From Stappia sp. BW2 (GTDB taxonomy: Bacteria; Pseudomonadota; Alphaproteobacteria; Rhizobiales; Stappiaceae), in contig NZ_VIRG01000053.1 of assembly GCF_008107695.1 (NCBI RefSeq), positions 372,001-436,000 on the forward strand: 64,000 bases of DNA, in the 5' to 3' direction. Both the position numbers and the translations under genes were made by a program. The notes beneath the pieces are model-generated. The model was not told where the DNA came from. It worked only from the letters and a program-made list of their open reading frames with translations, and did no database searches. Shown piece by piece: positions 9,147-18,136 of the stretch (its first letter is position 1; each line of letters starts with the position of its first letter).

Positions 9147-10052
9147 TCAGATCCCCTTGATGCGTTCCCGGTAGAGGATGTAAAGGCCGGACGCGACGAC
9201 GATGGCTGCCCCCAGGATGGTTGTCGAGGTCGGTACATCGTCAAATATCAGGAACCCCAGTGCGATCATCCAGACGATCTGCGTGTAGATGAAAGGCGCA
9301 AGCACCGGTGCAGGGGCGATCCGGTGTGCCATGATGAACAGGAAATGCCCGCCCGCGCCGAAGGCGCCGGTCGCAAACAGAAGAACCCAGGTCCAGGCAT
9401 CCGGCGGCGCCACCCAGACCGAAAGCCCGGCCGGCGTCATGGCAACGGCAGCAACGATCCCGGAAATGATCAGCATTCCGGCGGAACTGTCCGTTGCGGT
9501 CAACTGGCGCGTCAGCAAGGCATAGAGCGCGTAAAAGCACATGGCCGCCACGGAATAGATCGCCGCCCAGTGCATGCCGCCAAGGCCCGGGCGGGTGACC
9601 ACGAGAACCCCGATGAACCCGACAATGATGGCCATCCATCGCCGCAGCCCTGCCCATTCCCCCAGAAGCGGCCCGGCAAGCGCCGTTATCATGAACGGCG
9701 CGGCGAACATGATCGACATGGTTTCGGCGAGCTGCAGATAGCGAACGGCCAGAAAATTGAAAATGGTGGTGCCGAGCAGGCACAACGCCCGTACGATCTG
9801 CAGAACCGGCCGCTGGGTTTTCAGCAGCGACGGCTTTTTCCAGACCTGAAACAGGACCAGCGACAGGATCACATGGCTGACGAACCGCATCCAGACAATT
9901 TGCAGGGTTGGCAGACTGGCGGACATGTATTTCGCCGTTGCATCCAGCCAGGAGAAGCTGAGACAAGCCAGCACGATAAGACCGATCCCGACGAGTGGCG
10001 CCGTTGCAGCGGCGGTATTGCCTGCCGAACGGTCCTGTCTGTCATGCGCCAT
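9147..10052 (-). CDS. EamA/DMT-family membrane transporter
   Basis: The 301-residue protein has about ten hydrophobic segments arranged as two EamA repeats (about 15-145 and 160-295), the classic drug/metabolite transporter layout in the inner membrane. Features include WLDATAKYMS in the first helix region, VRYLQLAETMSIMFAAPFM, and in the second half FLFIMAHRIAPAPVLAPFIYTQIVW. Members export amino acids, metabolites or riboflavin-like compounds; no specific substrate is evident. I prefer the start complementary to 10050-10052, nine bases after an AAAGGG; an in-frame ATG at 10079 would add nine residues. It is divergent from the Ogt gene. Confidence 0.88.
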   Translation of the reverse strand: MAHDRQDRSAGNTAAATAPLVGIGLIVLACLSFSWLDATAKYMSASLPTLQIVWMRFVSHVILSLVLFQVWKKPSLLKTQRPVLQIVRALCLLGTTIFNFLAVRYLQLAETMSIMFAAPFMITALAGPLLGEWAGLRRWMAIIVGFIGVLVVTRPGLGGMHWAAIYSVAAMCFYALYALLTRQLTATDSSAGMLIISGIVAAVAMTPAGLSVWVAPPDAWTWVLLFATGAFGAGGHFLFIMAHRIAPAPVLAPFIYTQIVWMIALGFLIFDDVPTSTTILGAAIVVASGLYILYRERIKGI

Positions 10053-10184
10053 CGCAGGCAGCCCTTTGCAAACGATCATCCGTAGATGAAAAAGTGTGTA
10101 GCGGACCTGTCCCGGCAGGACCGGCCCGATTGAGACATGTGCGCCAACCCACTACCTGATATCAAGAGACAAGCGGGGACGGTT

Positions 10185-10640
10185 ATGCCGGTTGCGGAAA
10201 TTGAAACATGGCTGGGGCGCCTTTCCATAACGGAAGAAAACGGCGCAATCACCCAATTACACTGGAACGGGCCGCCTGGCAAAGAAGAAACACCACTGCT
10301 GAAGGAGGCTGCACGTCAGGTGGAGGCCTATCTCGCCGGTGATCTGAAAACCTTCGACCTGCCGCTTGCCCCGAAAGGCGGCGACCTGCACCAGGCAGTG
10401 TTCAAGGCGATGCTGGCAATTCCCTATGGCGGAACTCGCACCTATGGCGATGTTGCCAGAGAACTGGACACCTATGGACAGCCGGTCGGCCAGGCCTGTG
10501 GAGCCAATCCGATACCGATCATCATCCCCTGCCACCGCATCCTTTCGGCGAACGGCCTTGGCGGATATTCCGGCGCGGGCGGCACGGAAACAAAGATCGC
10601 TCTCCTGAAACTGGAAGGCGGGTATCCCTTCCTGGTCTAA
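10185..10640 (+). CDS. ogt: Methylated-DNA--protein-cysteine methyltransferase
   Basis: The 151-residue protein repairs O6-alkylguanine by suicidal transfer of the alkyl group to a cysteine. The catalytic motif IPCHRIL carries Cys116. The DNA-binding helix-turn-helix IPYGGTRTYGDVARELD and the segment NPIPIII lie just before it, and GLGGYSGAGGTETKIALLKLEG follows in the family order. I prefer the ATG at 10185, which has GGGGA upstream and gives a normal short N-terminus (VAEIETWLGRLSI); an ATG at 10137 would add 16 residues. There is no Ada-type regulator domain. It converges on the protease-nuclease gene. Confidence 0.93.
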   Translation: MPVAEIETWLGRLSITEENGAITQLHWNGPPGKEETPLLKEAARQVEAYLAGDLKTFDLPLAPKGGDLHQAVFKAMLAIPYGGTRTYGDVARELDTYGQPVGQACGANPIPIIIPCHRILSANGLGGYSGAGGTETKIALLKLEGGYPFLV

Positions 10641-10780
10641 CGAAACGTCTTTCGAAAATCGAACGCGCCGCCGTCCCGGTCAGGCCAACAGTAAACCAAA
10701 CGGGGCAGCGGCGTTATTATGTTGAAGCGCGGTTTGCGGGACCGGAGGTCCGCTCCACGCTTTCCAGAGACACGCCGATC

Positions 10781-12754
10781 TTACAGGATCAGCGTGTCCC
10801 CTCCCGTAATCTCGACAAACCGAGGACGGCTGGCGGGCAATTCGAGATCGTCGGCAAGAGCTGCCAGCGGGTCTGCATCTCTCAACGGACCGAAATCGAA
10901 GCCGGACAGTTCTTCCAGAAAGGCGACCGACACCTGGAAGGTCTTGTATTCGCCGAAGGCAAATCCCTCGACCGCTTCCGTCTCGTGGCGATCCTGCATG
11001 TATTTCTGAATGGCCTGCCCCTGGCTTAACAGATAGGCGGTCGCATGAAGCTGAAGACTGTCGTCATCCTGCAAGGCGTCCATGACAACCACCTTCCAGT
11101 ATTGCAGAGGCAGATTGATGCCAACGCTATCGAGAAACGGATCTTCGTCGTCATCAAACAATGGCCCGGTAAAGACCGTCGCGCGGAAGCCGTGGGTCCT
11201 GGTGCTGTCGAGGATGTGGTTCTCCAGCCCTTGCCAGGTGGATCGGTTCTGGTTCAGCGAGGCATGTTGCGGCGACGCGTTCGTGTAGTGGAACGTATCG
11301 TCGTTCGCCAGCTGCGCGACCCCACGGTCATCGCCCCAGTTCGGATCTTCGCGCCGAACCATGTGTCCCCGGTCCAGATCTCCCGGAAAGTCGCCCTTGC
11401 CGAGCTGCGCCTGCATCGGAATGCGCTTGTCGAAGAACCACTTGTCCGGCTTCTTGCGCTTGATCTTGATCGCTTTTTCACCATCGATATTGACCGCGGT
11501 TACAACGGGGCTCCGACGGTCCAGATCATGGAGCAGGCCAAAATGGGTGTAGCGCAGCTCATGCGGCCTGCCCTGTGTCGCATCCGCCGGGCTGGCCAGA
11601 TTGAACATGCCGTGCGGCAGCTTCGGAAAGTCCACCTTTGCCGACAGGAAGTCCGGGTCGTAGCCGTCCCGGCCGGCAAAATGGTCCGGCTCGTGAAAAC
11701 CGTCGGCCACTTCCTGGGTGAGGCTTTCCTCGACCAGAACCTGCGTCGGCCGCGTGCCGGACAGAAGTTCCCGCAGCGTGCTCGCCCTGACCGCGCTGTT
11801 GGCAATTCCATAAGCGCCCGCAAAGTGCAGTCCCACCACCTTGTTGCGATCAAGGCTCAGGACGGGTGAGCCGGAGTTGCCGCCAAGCGTGGTGCAGTCG
11901 TGGCTGAGCACGGTTCCCGGCGTAACCGGCATCATCTTGCCCGGGGCAAACCGCTTCACGTCGTAAAGCCCCTTGAAATACTTCTCCATTTCGGTGCGGT
12001 CGTTCCGGCTGTCGAACGCCGGGTAGCCGATCACGGCGACAATTTCATCCGTTTCCGCGTCCGTATCCACCAACGGCAGGGGCGCCAGGTTGAACCCGTC
12101 CGGCTTTTCAATGCGTCCGATCGCAACATCTGCACTGGCATCATCCGCCAGATAGGTAAATCGGAGGATTTCCGCCGGGCGCGCATCAGACGGCAGCGAA
12201 CCAACTTCCTCGTTGAAGTCCACCCGCGCGCCGTATCGCACCATTGTGAAGGGCGAGCGAATGAAGACGCCCTCTCCCTTGGCGGTACGGCGCGCGACAA
12301 TCTTGGCAACATGCCTGTTGGTGGCCACCAGGAAATGGCGTCCGTCGGCTTCCTCGCCGATCACCCAGGCGGTTCCGCCCCAGCTCATCGAATGATTGAC
12401 GAACTCCACACGCCCGACCGAGCCAATCCAGTGCTCATTCCGCTTGATCTTGAGGTCAATGTCCGCGCCGAAGTCATCCGGCAGCGGGATCAGGGAAACC
12501 GAGCCATCTTCCACCACCATCGGTGGCCGTGTGACCAACCGCACGATGGCTTCCAGTTGCGTCGGCGGCGTGCCCGTCGCCTCAAGCTGGCCGGGCGACA
12601 TATCCAGCGCGTCCAGCGTCGCCTGCACGTTCAGCCCAAATTGCTCAACGAAGGGGTGTCCTGTCTCAATAGCGCGTTTCGCAGCCACAAGCCGTCCGCC
12701 CGATTTCAATGCCTCGAGGCGTCCTCGACTTTCCAAAAATGCACGTTCGTTCAT
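10781..12754 (-). CDS. Trypsin-like protease fused to DNA/RNA non-specific endonuclease
   Basis: This 657-residue protein has three parts. Residues 1-75 are a helical N-terminal segment of unknown fold. Residues about 105-340 are a trypsin-like serine protease with His148 (ATNRHVA), Asp209 (ASADVAIGRI) and Ser294 (GGNSGSPV). Residues about 395-620 are a NUC-family endonuclease with DRGHMVRRED (His464 as general base), Asn503 for the metal and Glu511, eight residues apart as in Serratia nuclease. All six key residues are present, so both domains look active. No signal peptide is seen, so it should act in the cytoplasm. GGAGG precedes the ATG. It is the third gene of the protease-STAND locus, 156 bp after the ATPase. 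I infer it is the toxic effector, held inactive until proteolysis. Confidence 0.9.
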   Translation of the reverse strand: MNERAFLESRGRLEALKSGGRLVAAKRAIETGHPFVEQFGLNVQATLDALDMSPGQLEATGTPPTQLEAIVRLVTRPPMVVEDGSVSLIPLPDDFGADIDLKIKRNEHWIGSVGRVEFVNHSMSWGGTAWVIGEEADGRHFLVATNRHVAKIVARRTAKGEGVFIRSPFTMVRYGARVDFNEEVGSLPSDARPAEILRFTYLADDASADVAIGRIEKPDGFNLAPLPLVDTDAETDEIVAVIGYPAFDSRNDRTEMEKYFKGLYDVKRFAPGKMMPVTPGTVLSHDCTTLGGNSGSPVLSLDRNKVVGLHFAGAYGIANSAVRASTLRELLSGTRPTQVLVEESLTQEVADGFHEPDHFAGRDGYDPDFLSAKVDFPKLPHGMFNLASPADATQGRPHELRYTHFGLLHDLDRRSPVVTAVNIDGEKAIKIKRKKPDKWFFDKRIPMQAQLGKGDFPGDLDRGHMVRREDPNWGDDRGVAQLANDDTFHYTNASPQHASLNQNRSTWQGLENHILDSTRTHGFRATVFTGPLFDDDEDPFLDSVGINLPLQYWKVVVMDALQDDDSLQLHATAYLLSQGQAIQKYMQDRHETEAVEGFAFGEYKTFQVSVAFLEELSGFDFGPLRDADPLAALADDLELPASRPRFVEITGGDTLIL

Positions 12755-12789
12755 GGAAATTCCTCCAATATCAATGGCTGTATTATTGT

Positions 12790-12816
12790 GCGGCGCTCCC
12801 CATAGGCTGGCGCCGC
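12790..12816 (-). other. Hairpin between STAND ATPase and protease-nuclease genes
   Basis: GCGGCGC (12790-12796) and GCGCCGC (12810-12816) form a perfect 7-bp stem with a 13-base loop inside the 156-bp gap between the two genes. No T-run follows on the minus strand, so it is not a standard terminator; it could attenuate transcription or stabilise mRNA. Confidence 0.4.
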
Positions 12817-12910
12817 AGCAGGGCTGAAAGCCTCAACTGGCGCAAGCAACCTGAGCACTGCCTGGCTCTCTCCTTCCTTCGTCTTTGACGAACCTTGATA
12901 GCGCGACCGC

Positions 12911-15900
12911 TTAAAACAGCGATGACGCGTCAACCGGCTCGTCTCTGCTTGCAGCATCTGCCCCGATCACGGCCAGTGCGGCCGTAAGGGCCGGGCCCAT
13001 GAGCCGGGGCGCCAGCACCATCGCAATGTCCTGTGCGCCGCCGGCTGTCATTGCCTTTGCCAAGGGCCGCTTCAACCGCCGTTCGAACACACCGCGGGCG
13101 CGCCGCGCCCCTTCTTCCGTGTCGGGATAGTCGGCGGCATAGGCCAGTCGCCGCAACAAGGCTCTTGCGGTCGCGGGCGGGTCATTTTCTGAAAGCAGGC
13201 ACTCCACCCGAGCTTCGAGCAACACATCCCGATTGCCGTCGCCCCAGTCGGGTGGTGGCGTTCCGGGGTAGGACCAGATGCCACCGCTGAAGCGCCGCCA
13301 GCGTTCGGCTGCGCGCGCGACCGTGGGAGCATCCGGAACCGCATTGAAAATCGCAAAGGCCCCTGCCCAGTCGCAGGTCAGACCGAGCGCGCCCAGAATT
13401 TCCGGTCCCTCGAGTTCGATATCGCTGGCGTAGCGTTCGAAACTGTCGAAAAGGTCGGGCGTCCCCAGCATGGACATCGTTTCGTGCAGCCCCTCATAAA
13501 AGCCACGCAGATATTGCGCCATGCGTGGGCTGTGCTGAATGCGCGCCAGAACGCTCAAGGGGGCAATCGCCGGATTCATGCGGGCGATGGTGTGCTGATC
13601 CGTGACAGGGCTTTCCTCCCCGGTCATGATCGCGAACCGCTCCGCCCGGTTCGCACCGGACCGGATGGCATCTGCCGGGTATTCGGATTCTTTCTCGCCG
13701 AACCGGAAGACGGACATGGCGACCGGATCCAGGATCTCTGCATACTCCTGCCATCCGTCCTGGCTTGCCAGAAGCGCGAAATCCAGTGCGCCCTTCAAGG
13801 CGATCCTGGAACCTTCCGCACGAGCCTGCCACGCCGCCTCCGCCAGTTTCTCGTCGCCGCGCAGACGGCCGACAAGCCCCTCGAAATCCGCTTCCGCCGC
13901 GATTTCCAGCAGAACCAGCCTATAGAGCCCGGGATCTTCCTGGCTCAGCTGGTCCAGCAGGGATTTCGGCAGTTGCCGCCAAAGGGACATCGCCCGCGCC
14001 CATTGGCCGGTCAGCCAGAAATAGGCAAGCGTGGCGGCAGCTTCCGGACTGGTTGGCGCAGGATTTCGGGGGAAGACGTTGTTGAGCGTAAAGATGTGTT
14101 CGGCCTCCAACACATCTCCGCGCCGAAGGGTGTGCTCGAGTTCGCGGATCAATTCGGGCTCGATTTCCGCCGGCGTTCCCGTGGTCTCAGGTTCCGGCGC
14201 CCCTTGCTCGCTGCTGGTGTAGCGCGCCCGGCGGGAGCGCTGACCGCGCTCCTGCAAGATGGCATTGGCCGCAGGAAGAGGAAGCTCGTCCAGTTCGTCA
14301 TCGCTGAGGCCCGCAACATCGCCGGCCGTGAACGCAGGCATCGCATCCCCGGCCCGCGTTGCCTGAAAGGCATGATAAAGTGCGGTTTCGCGGTCGATCC
14401 CGGCGAACCAGCTTGCCGCCACCCGGTCAATCTTTGCTGCCAGTTCAGGCTTCTCCACATAAAGCATGGGCAGGATTTCCCGCCGCAAGTCGCTGCGATG
14501 TTTCAGCCAGTCCTGACCGTCCACAGCCACCAGCCAGTGATGGCTGCTGAGTTCCTGCCAGAGACGCTTCGAGGCCGCTTCGTCGATGTCTTCGCCAAGG
14601 CCGAGAGCTGGAGCCAGAACGAACTGGATTGCTTCGGCGCTGATCCGGCGAAGGACGAGACCCGGGTGCGCCAGCTTTGCCAGCAGCGGATCATCAATTC
14701 GCGACAGGATGGCCCGGTAGAGATAGGCTTCCGTGACACTGCCGGCTTCGCCGTATTCCAGCTCGCCCGGATCAAAGTCGTCTGCCTGGGTCACCTTCGC
14801 CGACAGCCGTAACATCAACGGATTGCCGCGCGAAAGTTCGAAGATCCTGTCATGCAGATCCGGTGGTGCACCCAGCGTGTCCAGAAGGTCCCGGGACTCC
14901 GCCTCGGTCAAGCCGTTCAACTCCAGCGGTGGGCCCTCGATTCGTTTGCGGACGGAATCAAGCGCATCGCCCCGTCCGGCCGCGATGATCGAAACCGGAG
15001 ACAGCCCCGCCCGCACCAGGTTGTCCAGAACCTCGAACAGCAGAATGGGCCGGGTTTCCCCATGGCCGCGCAACACTTCAAGCGTATCCAGCACCAGGAC
15101 GACCTGCCCGCCGTGCGAACGCACAGCAGCGCCCATGGCGTCGATCAGTTCAGTCGGTAGAAGCGTGCTGCTGACCGTTGTGCCGGAGGTATCGGCGGTG
15201 CCGGAATACTTGAGCCTGAGATCGCGCAGCCTTGGCGCTTCCTCGGTCAGGATATCCCCCAACTGCCGGGAGAGTTCATGCACCAGCTTGTCCGGATCTT
15301 CCAGGTTCAGCCCGCGCCGGTCAAAATCCAGTCGCAGAACGACCGGAGCCTGCTGCTTGGACCGGTATTGCGCCATTGCGCGGTCAATCAGGAAGGATTT
15401 GCCGATACCCGGCAGACCGGTGATGAAAAGGGCGCGGACAGGCGTCTTCTCCTGAGGTCGCGCGCACCAGTCTAGCAGGCGGGCCAATTCCTCCTCGCGG
15501 CCGAAAAACTCCCGGCTCAGCATGGTCTGCGCCCGCCTTGCGGCATCCACGCGGTTCATGACCCCGCGCAGGCGCACCAGCAACGGATAGGCCGGCGCAC
15601 TTGGCCCGGCCCGGTCCAGCTCACTCGAAATGTTCTCGATCCGTTTGAGGTGGTCCTCGTCCGGCAGATCCGGTGTTTCCGCAATCAACCGTTCGATGCT
15701 GTCCTGCGAGAACGGCTCGTCACCGCGCAGGGCTCTGGCAACGGGCGTATCTTCCTCAGGCGTTTCGATGCTTTTCAAGATGCCGTGGCGCGGCCCGTTG
15801 CGGAGCGACCAGACAGGTTCGGAGGATACTTCCTGAACGACCTTTTTAAGTTCTGCCAGCAGCCGGGCAATCGTCAAAGGCGTGAGCTTGTCCTGCAGTA

Positions 15901-16009
15901 CCTTCGACGCTGCCTCCACAGCATCGCGCGGCGTGAAGGTCTTGCGCGTGGCGGCAAACCGCATTGCCGCCTTCAGGCCTTCCGTCAGCTGGTCGCCGTC
16001 CTTGTTCAT
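12911..16009 (-). CDS. STAND-family NTPase, probable signalling ATPase of a conflict system
   Basis: This 1032-residue protein begins with a predicted winged-helix-like segment (about 15-85, with LTPLTIARLLAELKKVV). Then comes a STAND/AP-ATPase module opened by FFGREEEL (168-175), Walker A GLPGIGKS (198-205, Lys204), Walker B VVLVLDTLEV (303-312, Asp308), an arginine in IIAAGRGD (341-348), and the STAND signature GNPLML (395-400). A winged-helix region spans about 420-560. The remaining 450 residues are helix-rich and probably form the sensor or scaffold; I saw no regular repeat motif. STAND proteins oligomerise on ligand recognition. Its ATG overlaps the stop of the upstream protease gene (ATGA), showing translational coupling. 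No membrane segment is evident. Confidence 0.9.
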   Translation of the reverse strand: MNKDGDQLTEGLKAAMRFAATRKTFTPRDAVEAASKVLQDKLTPLTIARLLAELKKVVQEVSSEPVWSLRNGPRHGILKSIETPEEDTPVARALRGDEPFSQDSIERLIAETPDLPDEDHLKRIENISSELDRAGPSAPAYPLLVRLRGVMNRVDAARRAQTMLSREFFGREEELARLLDWCARPQEKTPVRALFITGLPGIGKSFLIDRAMAQYRSKQQAPVVLRLDFDRRGLNLEDPDKLVHELSRQLGDILTEEAPRLRDLRLKYSGTADTSGTTVSSTLLPTELIDAMGAAVRSHGGQVVLVLDTLEVLRGHGETRPILLFEVLDNLVRAGLSPVSIIAAGRGDALDSVRKRIEGPPLELNGLTEAESRDLLDTLGAPPDLHDRIFELSRGNPLMLRLSAKVTQADDFDPGELEYGEAGSVTEAYLYRAILSRIDDPLLAKLAHPGLVLRRISAEAIQFVLAPALGLGEDIDEAASKRLWQELSSHHWLVAVDGQDWLKHRSDLRREILPMLYVEKPELAAKIDRVAASWFAGIDRETALYHAFQATRAGDAMPAFTAGDVAGLSDDELDELPLPAANAILQERGQRSRRARYTSSEQGAPEPETTGTPAEIEPELIRELEHTLRRGDVLEAEHIFTLNNVFPRNPAPTSPEAAATLAYFWLTGQWARAMSLWRQLPKSLLDQLSQEDPGLYRLVLLEIAAEADFEGLVGRLRGDEKLAEAAWQARAEGSRIALKGALDFALLASQDGWQEYAEILDPVAMSVFRFGEKESEYPADAIRSGANRAERFAIMTGEESPVTDQHTIARMNPAIAPLSVLARIQHSPRMAQYLRGFYEGLHETMSMLGTPDLFDSFERYASDIELEGPEILGALGLTCDWAGAFAIFNAVPDAPTVARAAERWRRFSGGIWSYPGTPPPDWGDGNRDVLLEARVECLLSENDPPATARALLRRLAYAADYPDTEEGARRARGVFERRLKRPLAKAMTAGGAQDIAMVLAPRLMGPALTAALAVIGADAASRDEPVDASSLF

Positions 16010-17748
16010 GGTGCGCTCGCTCCTTCCCGTGGAAGTTTGTTCGCAAGGAACTTGCGCAAGTTTTCCGACACGGTCTTCACCTCCGCGCTGCGGTAGACCG
16101 TTCCCTGGCTTTCAACGCCGGCAAGAGCCTGGTCCAGAACATTTTTGACCGCATCGTCCTTGAGGCCAAGCCCCAGGGACCGGTTGATTGCCTCCAGCGT
16201 GTAACGCACATCCTCTCGGTCGAACTGGCCGATATAATCCACCATCACGCCCGGCGCCGTGAGAGCGCTGGCATTTTCCGCCTTCGGGCCGGGGACGCTG
16301 TAGGTCTCCCCGCCAGCCATCACAAATCGAAGTCGCGTATCACTCAGGATCGTTGCCAGAAGCAGTTCAAGTTGCTGCTGGGCTGCCTTGCGCAGACCAC
16401 CACGCGGATTGTCGAAATAGATCCAGCCCGGCTTGTCCTCACTCGCCCCCGCCGCCTTGGCCAGGCGATCCACAAGTTGCCTGGCACGGTCCTTGTCGCT
16501 TGCGCCTTCACTGGTCTCATCCTCGGCAGCACCCGGCCGTGCCAGCAGAGGCGTACCGCCATGAAGTCTTTCGTTCAACGATTGCAGCAGGTCTTCCATC
16601 TCCAGAGACAGTTCAACCCTGAAGACCTGTGCCGGTTGACCGTTCTGCGACAGAACCTGACACAAAAGATCGTAGGAAAATTCCAGCCCGGTCGTCTCGT
16701 CGATCTCCATCCGCTTGATCCAGATCCCGCGCAAGTTTGGCGCTGCTCCCCTCACGACGTCATGGATGGCATGACAATAGCGTTGACGTCCGATAATCAG
16801 ATGACCGTCGACACGCCCCGTCAGGGAAAAGATGTAAGGCGGCGCCCGATCCTCGGCAATTGCCTGCAAAAATGCATCGATGCCCGCGAAGGTCGCATAG
16901 GGAACGATCCTGGACACGCCATTCAGTTTCCCCTGGTGAAAGCCGACAAATGCAAAATCCGTATCGAAGACCGAGCCGCCCGATGAGCCGGGCCGGGTGA
17001 CGCCGTCTTCCCATTCCAGTTCAATGCGCGGCGGATCATCAATTGTTGCCCGTCCGGTAACGAAAGTCACGCCCCTGCCGTTGTCGTCCTGCCTGTGGCT
17101 CAAGCACAGCTTCCGCCTTCCGGTGATCCAAGCCGGCGGATTGGTCGGCAACTCGCAGTAGGTCGTCATCGGTTGCTCAAGGGCGAGCAAGGCAACATCC
17201 GGATGGGCGCGCAGGATAGTTGCATCCTGAACACCGGCATCCCATTCACCATCGTGACAGGGCTTTTCGAAACGCACACCAAGCACGCGCAACTTTTTTT
17301 GCCCTTCTTCCGTGCGCACCGTGAGACCGGTTCGGCGCTCCTTTCGCTTGTCCTTGACGGTCACGTGCCAGGCGGTCAGCGCAAGCCGGTGGGAAACAAG
17401 CGTCCCGACTCCGCAAAACCCGCTTTCATCGAAAACATAAAGCTTGAAGCCCAGCATCTTGTGCGCGAAATCGCCAAGGTCTTCGAGATCGAAATTGGCA
17501 TCGTTGATCGGCACCGCAGGCCGATTAACGTGATACATGAAATCCCAGCCGAGGTTTTCGTCATTCAGAAAATCAGCCAGGAGATCTTCCAGAGACTGTC
17601 CGGTGATCTCCACAGTGCTGCGCAATGCGTCCAGCGTCATCAGAGAGTCCGTAAAGCCCTGAACCCGGCGCAGCACTGTATCGACGGAGGCTTCGTCGGC
17701 ATCCAAATACGGCTTCAGCTCTGCTCCGGTTACCGGCATGATCAACAC
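16006..17748 (-). CDS. Trypsin-like serine protease with C-terminal degenerate-STAND-like domain
   Basis: The 580-residue protein begins with a helical segment (about 7-65). A trypsin-like domain (about 98-300) has His128 (LTAWHV), Asp184 (HPDVALLAL) and Ser256 (RPGSSGGSV), a complete triad. Residues about 305-575 contain a patch resembling the Walker B region of STAND proteins (GWIYFDNPRG, then LRFVMAGGE and a YIGQFDREDV segment) but no Walker A, suggesting an inactive STAND domain; this is inference. It lacks a signal peptide. It is the first gene of the locus and overlaps the ATPase by 4 bp. The start is uncertain: GTG at 17748 or ATG at 17739, neither with a good ribosome binding site. 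I infer it is the protease switched by the STAND partner. Confidence 0.85.
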   Translation of the reverse strand: MLIMPVTGAELKPYLDADEASVDTVLRRVQGFTDSLMTLDALRSTVEITGQSLEDLLADFLNDENLGWDFMYHVNRPAVPINDANFDLEDLGDFAHKMLGFKLYVFDESGFCGVGTLVSHRLALTAWHVTVKDKRKERRTGLTVRTEEGQKKLRVLGVRFEKPCHDGEWDAGVQDATILRAHPDVALLALEQPMTTYCELPTNPPAWITGRRKLCLSHRQDDNGRGVTFVTGRATIDDPPRIELEWEDGVTRPGSSGGSVFDTDFAFVGFHQGKLNGVSRIVPYATFAGIDAFLQAIAEDRAPPYIFSLTGRVDGHLIIGRQRYCHAIHDVVRGAAPNLRGIWIKRMEIDETTGLEFSYDLLCQVLSQNGQPAQVFRVELSLEMEDLLQSLNERLHGGTPLLARPGAAEDETSEGASDKDRARQLVDRLAKAAGASEDKPGWIYFDNPRGGLRKAAQQQLELLLATILSDTRLRFVMAGGETYSVPGPKAENASALTAPGVMVDYIGQFDREDVRYTLEAINRSLGLGLKDDAVKNVLDQALAGVESQGTVYRSAEVKTVSENLRKFLANKLPREGASAP

Positions 17749-18136
17749 CGTGTCGAGAAATGTTAAAACAATAGGGTCTGTTTCTAAGCGCCGGTGCAGC
17801 TGTCAGCTACCGGCTATCGACTGAGGATATGCGTATTACCGGTCAAAATAAGGCCGACCGCACACTCTCACAGACTGCGAAAACAAATGCGCATACAATT
17901 ATAGCGATTTTTCAGAAAAAATAAACGCATAAGTATAAATAGCCTCGCAAGCCGCATACCGCTTTTCAGACGACTTTCGGGAACGCCTGCCGCGTTTTCC
18001 GCATCAACATCTCGCAGTCGACCGAATGGCACATGCCTCTCAAGGCGTCCATGGCTGACGGCGGTGACACACTCAACCCTGACGCCGACACGATAGAGCA
18101 CACATCGCGATCCCGCATCTTCATGGATAAAGACAC
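17749..18136. other. AT-rich leader upstream of the protease-STAND locus
   Basis: Nearly 390 bp contain no credible gene. The part from about 17760 to 17950 is clearly more AT-rich than the rest of the window, with long A/T runs. It should carry the promoter of the defence-like locus, and the part near 18000-18136 shows no recognisable signal. Confidence 0.5.
17898..17903 (-). promoter_or_regulatory. Possible -10 box for the protease-STAND locus
   Basis: On the minus strand 17903-17898 reads TATAAT, a perfect consensus -10, inside the AT-rich leader about 150 bp before the protease start. A matching -35 is poor (CGTTTA about 17 bp upstream), so this is a weak prediction. Confidence 0.3.
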
